DNA of 5,931 bases from Thermoproteota archaeon (GTDB taxonomy: Archaea; Thermoproteota; Korarchaeia; Korarchaeales; Korarchaeaceae): contig DRBY01000026.1 in NCBI GenBank assembly GCA_011042755.1, positions 1-5,931 on the forward strand, written 5' to 3'. Below the pieces are notes generated by a model. It did not search any database and was not told the DNA's origin. It saw nothing but the letters and a program-made list of their open reading frames with translations. The position numbers and the translations under genes are program-made. This document shows positions 5,422 to 5,931 of this stretch, piece by piece; the stretch's first letter is position 1, and each line of letters opens with the position of its first letter.

Positions 5422-5931
5422 ATGTACGTGACCAAGCTCGTCTGCGCCCGCTGTGGAGAGGAGCACACGCCGGACGAGAGGGTCTTCTTCTGCAGCAAGA
5501 TGGACGGCCGACTAGATATCTACTACGACTACGACGCCATAGCCGATGTCTTGACGAAGGAAGAACTTGAACTGAGGCCGAGTGGAACCTGGAGGTACAG
5601 AGAGCTCCTCCCCATAAAGAAGGAGACGCCTGCCGTGGATCTAGGAGAAGGGGGCACGCCGCTGATTAGAGCAACGAGGCTGGCCGACAGGCTCGGCTTC
5701 AGGAACCTCTACCTGAAGGACGAGACGAGGAACCCCACATGGTCGTTCAAGGATAGGCCCATGGCTGTCGGCGTGGCCAAGGCGATAGAGTTTGGCATCA
5801 AGACGGCTGTGACGGCTTCTAGCGGTAACGCTGCCGCGGCCCTGGCCGCGTTCGCCGCTAAGGCAGGGATAGACGTGGTGACGTTCGTCCCGCACTTTGC
5901 TGGCCTGGGGAAGGTGGCTCAGCTGCAGCTC
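5422..5931 (+). CDS. thrC: Threonine synthase, N-terminal part (3' truncated by window edge)
   Basis: A PLP-dependent fold-type II enzyme that converts O-phosphohomoserine and water to threonine and phosphate, the last step of threonine synthesis, in the cytoplasm. Exactly 170 codons are visible, with no stop. The N-terminus is a zinc-knuckle-like segment (LVCARCG, then FFCSKMDG): C8, C11 and C24 are in place but the usual fourth cysteine is M27. LGEGGTPLIRA (74-84) is the family's entry motif. NPTWSFKDR (104-112) carries the PLP-binding K110, and SSGNAAAA (133-140) is the phosphate-binding loop. The family is usually 350-450 residues, so under half is seen. The ATG is preferred over the in-frame GTG at 5383 because the conserved cysteine segment starts at once and a TATA box overlaps the longer version. 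Cysteate synthase, a close paralogue in some archaea, is the main alternative. The gene is divergent from the ABC operon. Confidence 0.9.
   Translation, partial: MYVTKLVCARCGEEHTPDERVFFCSKMDGRLDIYYDYDAIADVLTKEELELRPSGTWRYRELLPIKKETPAVDLGEGGTPLIRATRLADRLGFRNLYLKDETRNPTWSFKDRPMAVGVAKAIEFGIKTAVTASSGNAAAALAAFAAKAGIDVVTFVPHFAGLGKVAQLQL

Noticed and set aside
5304..5498. A 64-codon minus-strand open frame across the threonine synthase start
   Set aside because: It overlaps the conserved cysteine segment of threonine synthase and the predicted promoter, has no Shine-Dalgarno support, and shows no domain.
5383..5931. In-frame GTG at 5383 as the threonine synthase start
   Set aside because: It would precede the TATA-like box that best explains transcription, and the added residues do not look like the family N-terminus.

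Overview
The window reads as chromosomal DNA from an archaeon, probably a thermophile of the Thermoproteota/Korarchaeota side. The case rests on an archaeal-type ATP-dependent DNA ligase, a tryptophan-containing archaeal-style threonine synthase motif, heavy use of AGG/AGA for Arg and ATA for Ile, TTG and GTG as candidate starts, tightly packed genes, and TATA-like boxes placed for short-leader or leaderless transcripts. The phylum is an inference; nothing here fixes it.

Layout. Bases 1-2659 hold a plus-strand run of three genes: the C-terminal third of a DNA ligase (cut by the window edge), an exported membrane-anchored thioredoxin-fold protein with a CPHC active site that overlaps the ligase stop by four bases (TTGA), and, after a short gap, a metal-dependent amidohydrolase of the nucleobase/nucleoside deaminase type. 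The spacing fits co-transcription, but the three functions (DNA repair/replication, extracytoplasmic disulfide chemistry, purine salvage) have no obvious common pathway. A gap of about 100 bases with a weak hairpin separates this run from a convergent minus-strand pair: an ABC transporter ATPase (4317-5075) directly followed, with no intervening base, by its internally duplicated two-half permease (2760-4316). This looks like a self-contained ABC-2 type exporter or membrane-remodelling transporter of unknown substrate.

Bases 5076-5421 form the only long non-coding stretch. It is visibly AT-richer than the genes and serves as a divergent control region. On the ABC side, two abutting perfect inverted repeats (5098-5109 and 5110-5124) lie where a TATA box and operator would be expected. 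On the other side, a perfect 12-bp palindrome (5363-5374) precedes a TATA-like box (5386-5392) about 30 bases before the start of threonine synthase. Threonine synthase (5422 to the right edge, truncated) has the PLP lysine motif and a degenerate three-cysteine zinc knuckle.

I see no mobile element, CRISPR array, tRNA or rRNA, and no convincing new multi-gene system. The best leads are the paired palindromes controlling the ABC operon, the palindrome plus leaderless arrangement at threonine synthase, and the double-anchored CPHC thioredoxin protein coupled to DNA ligase.
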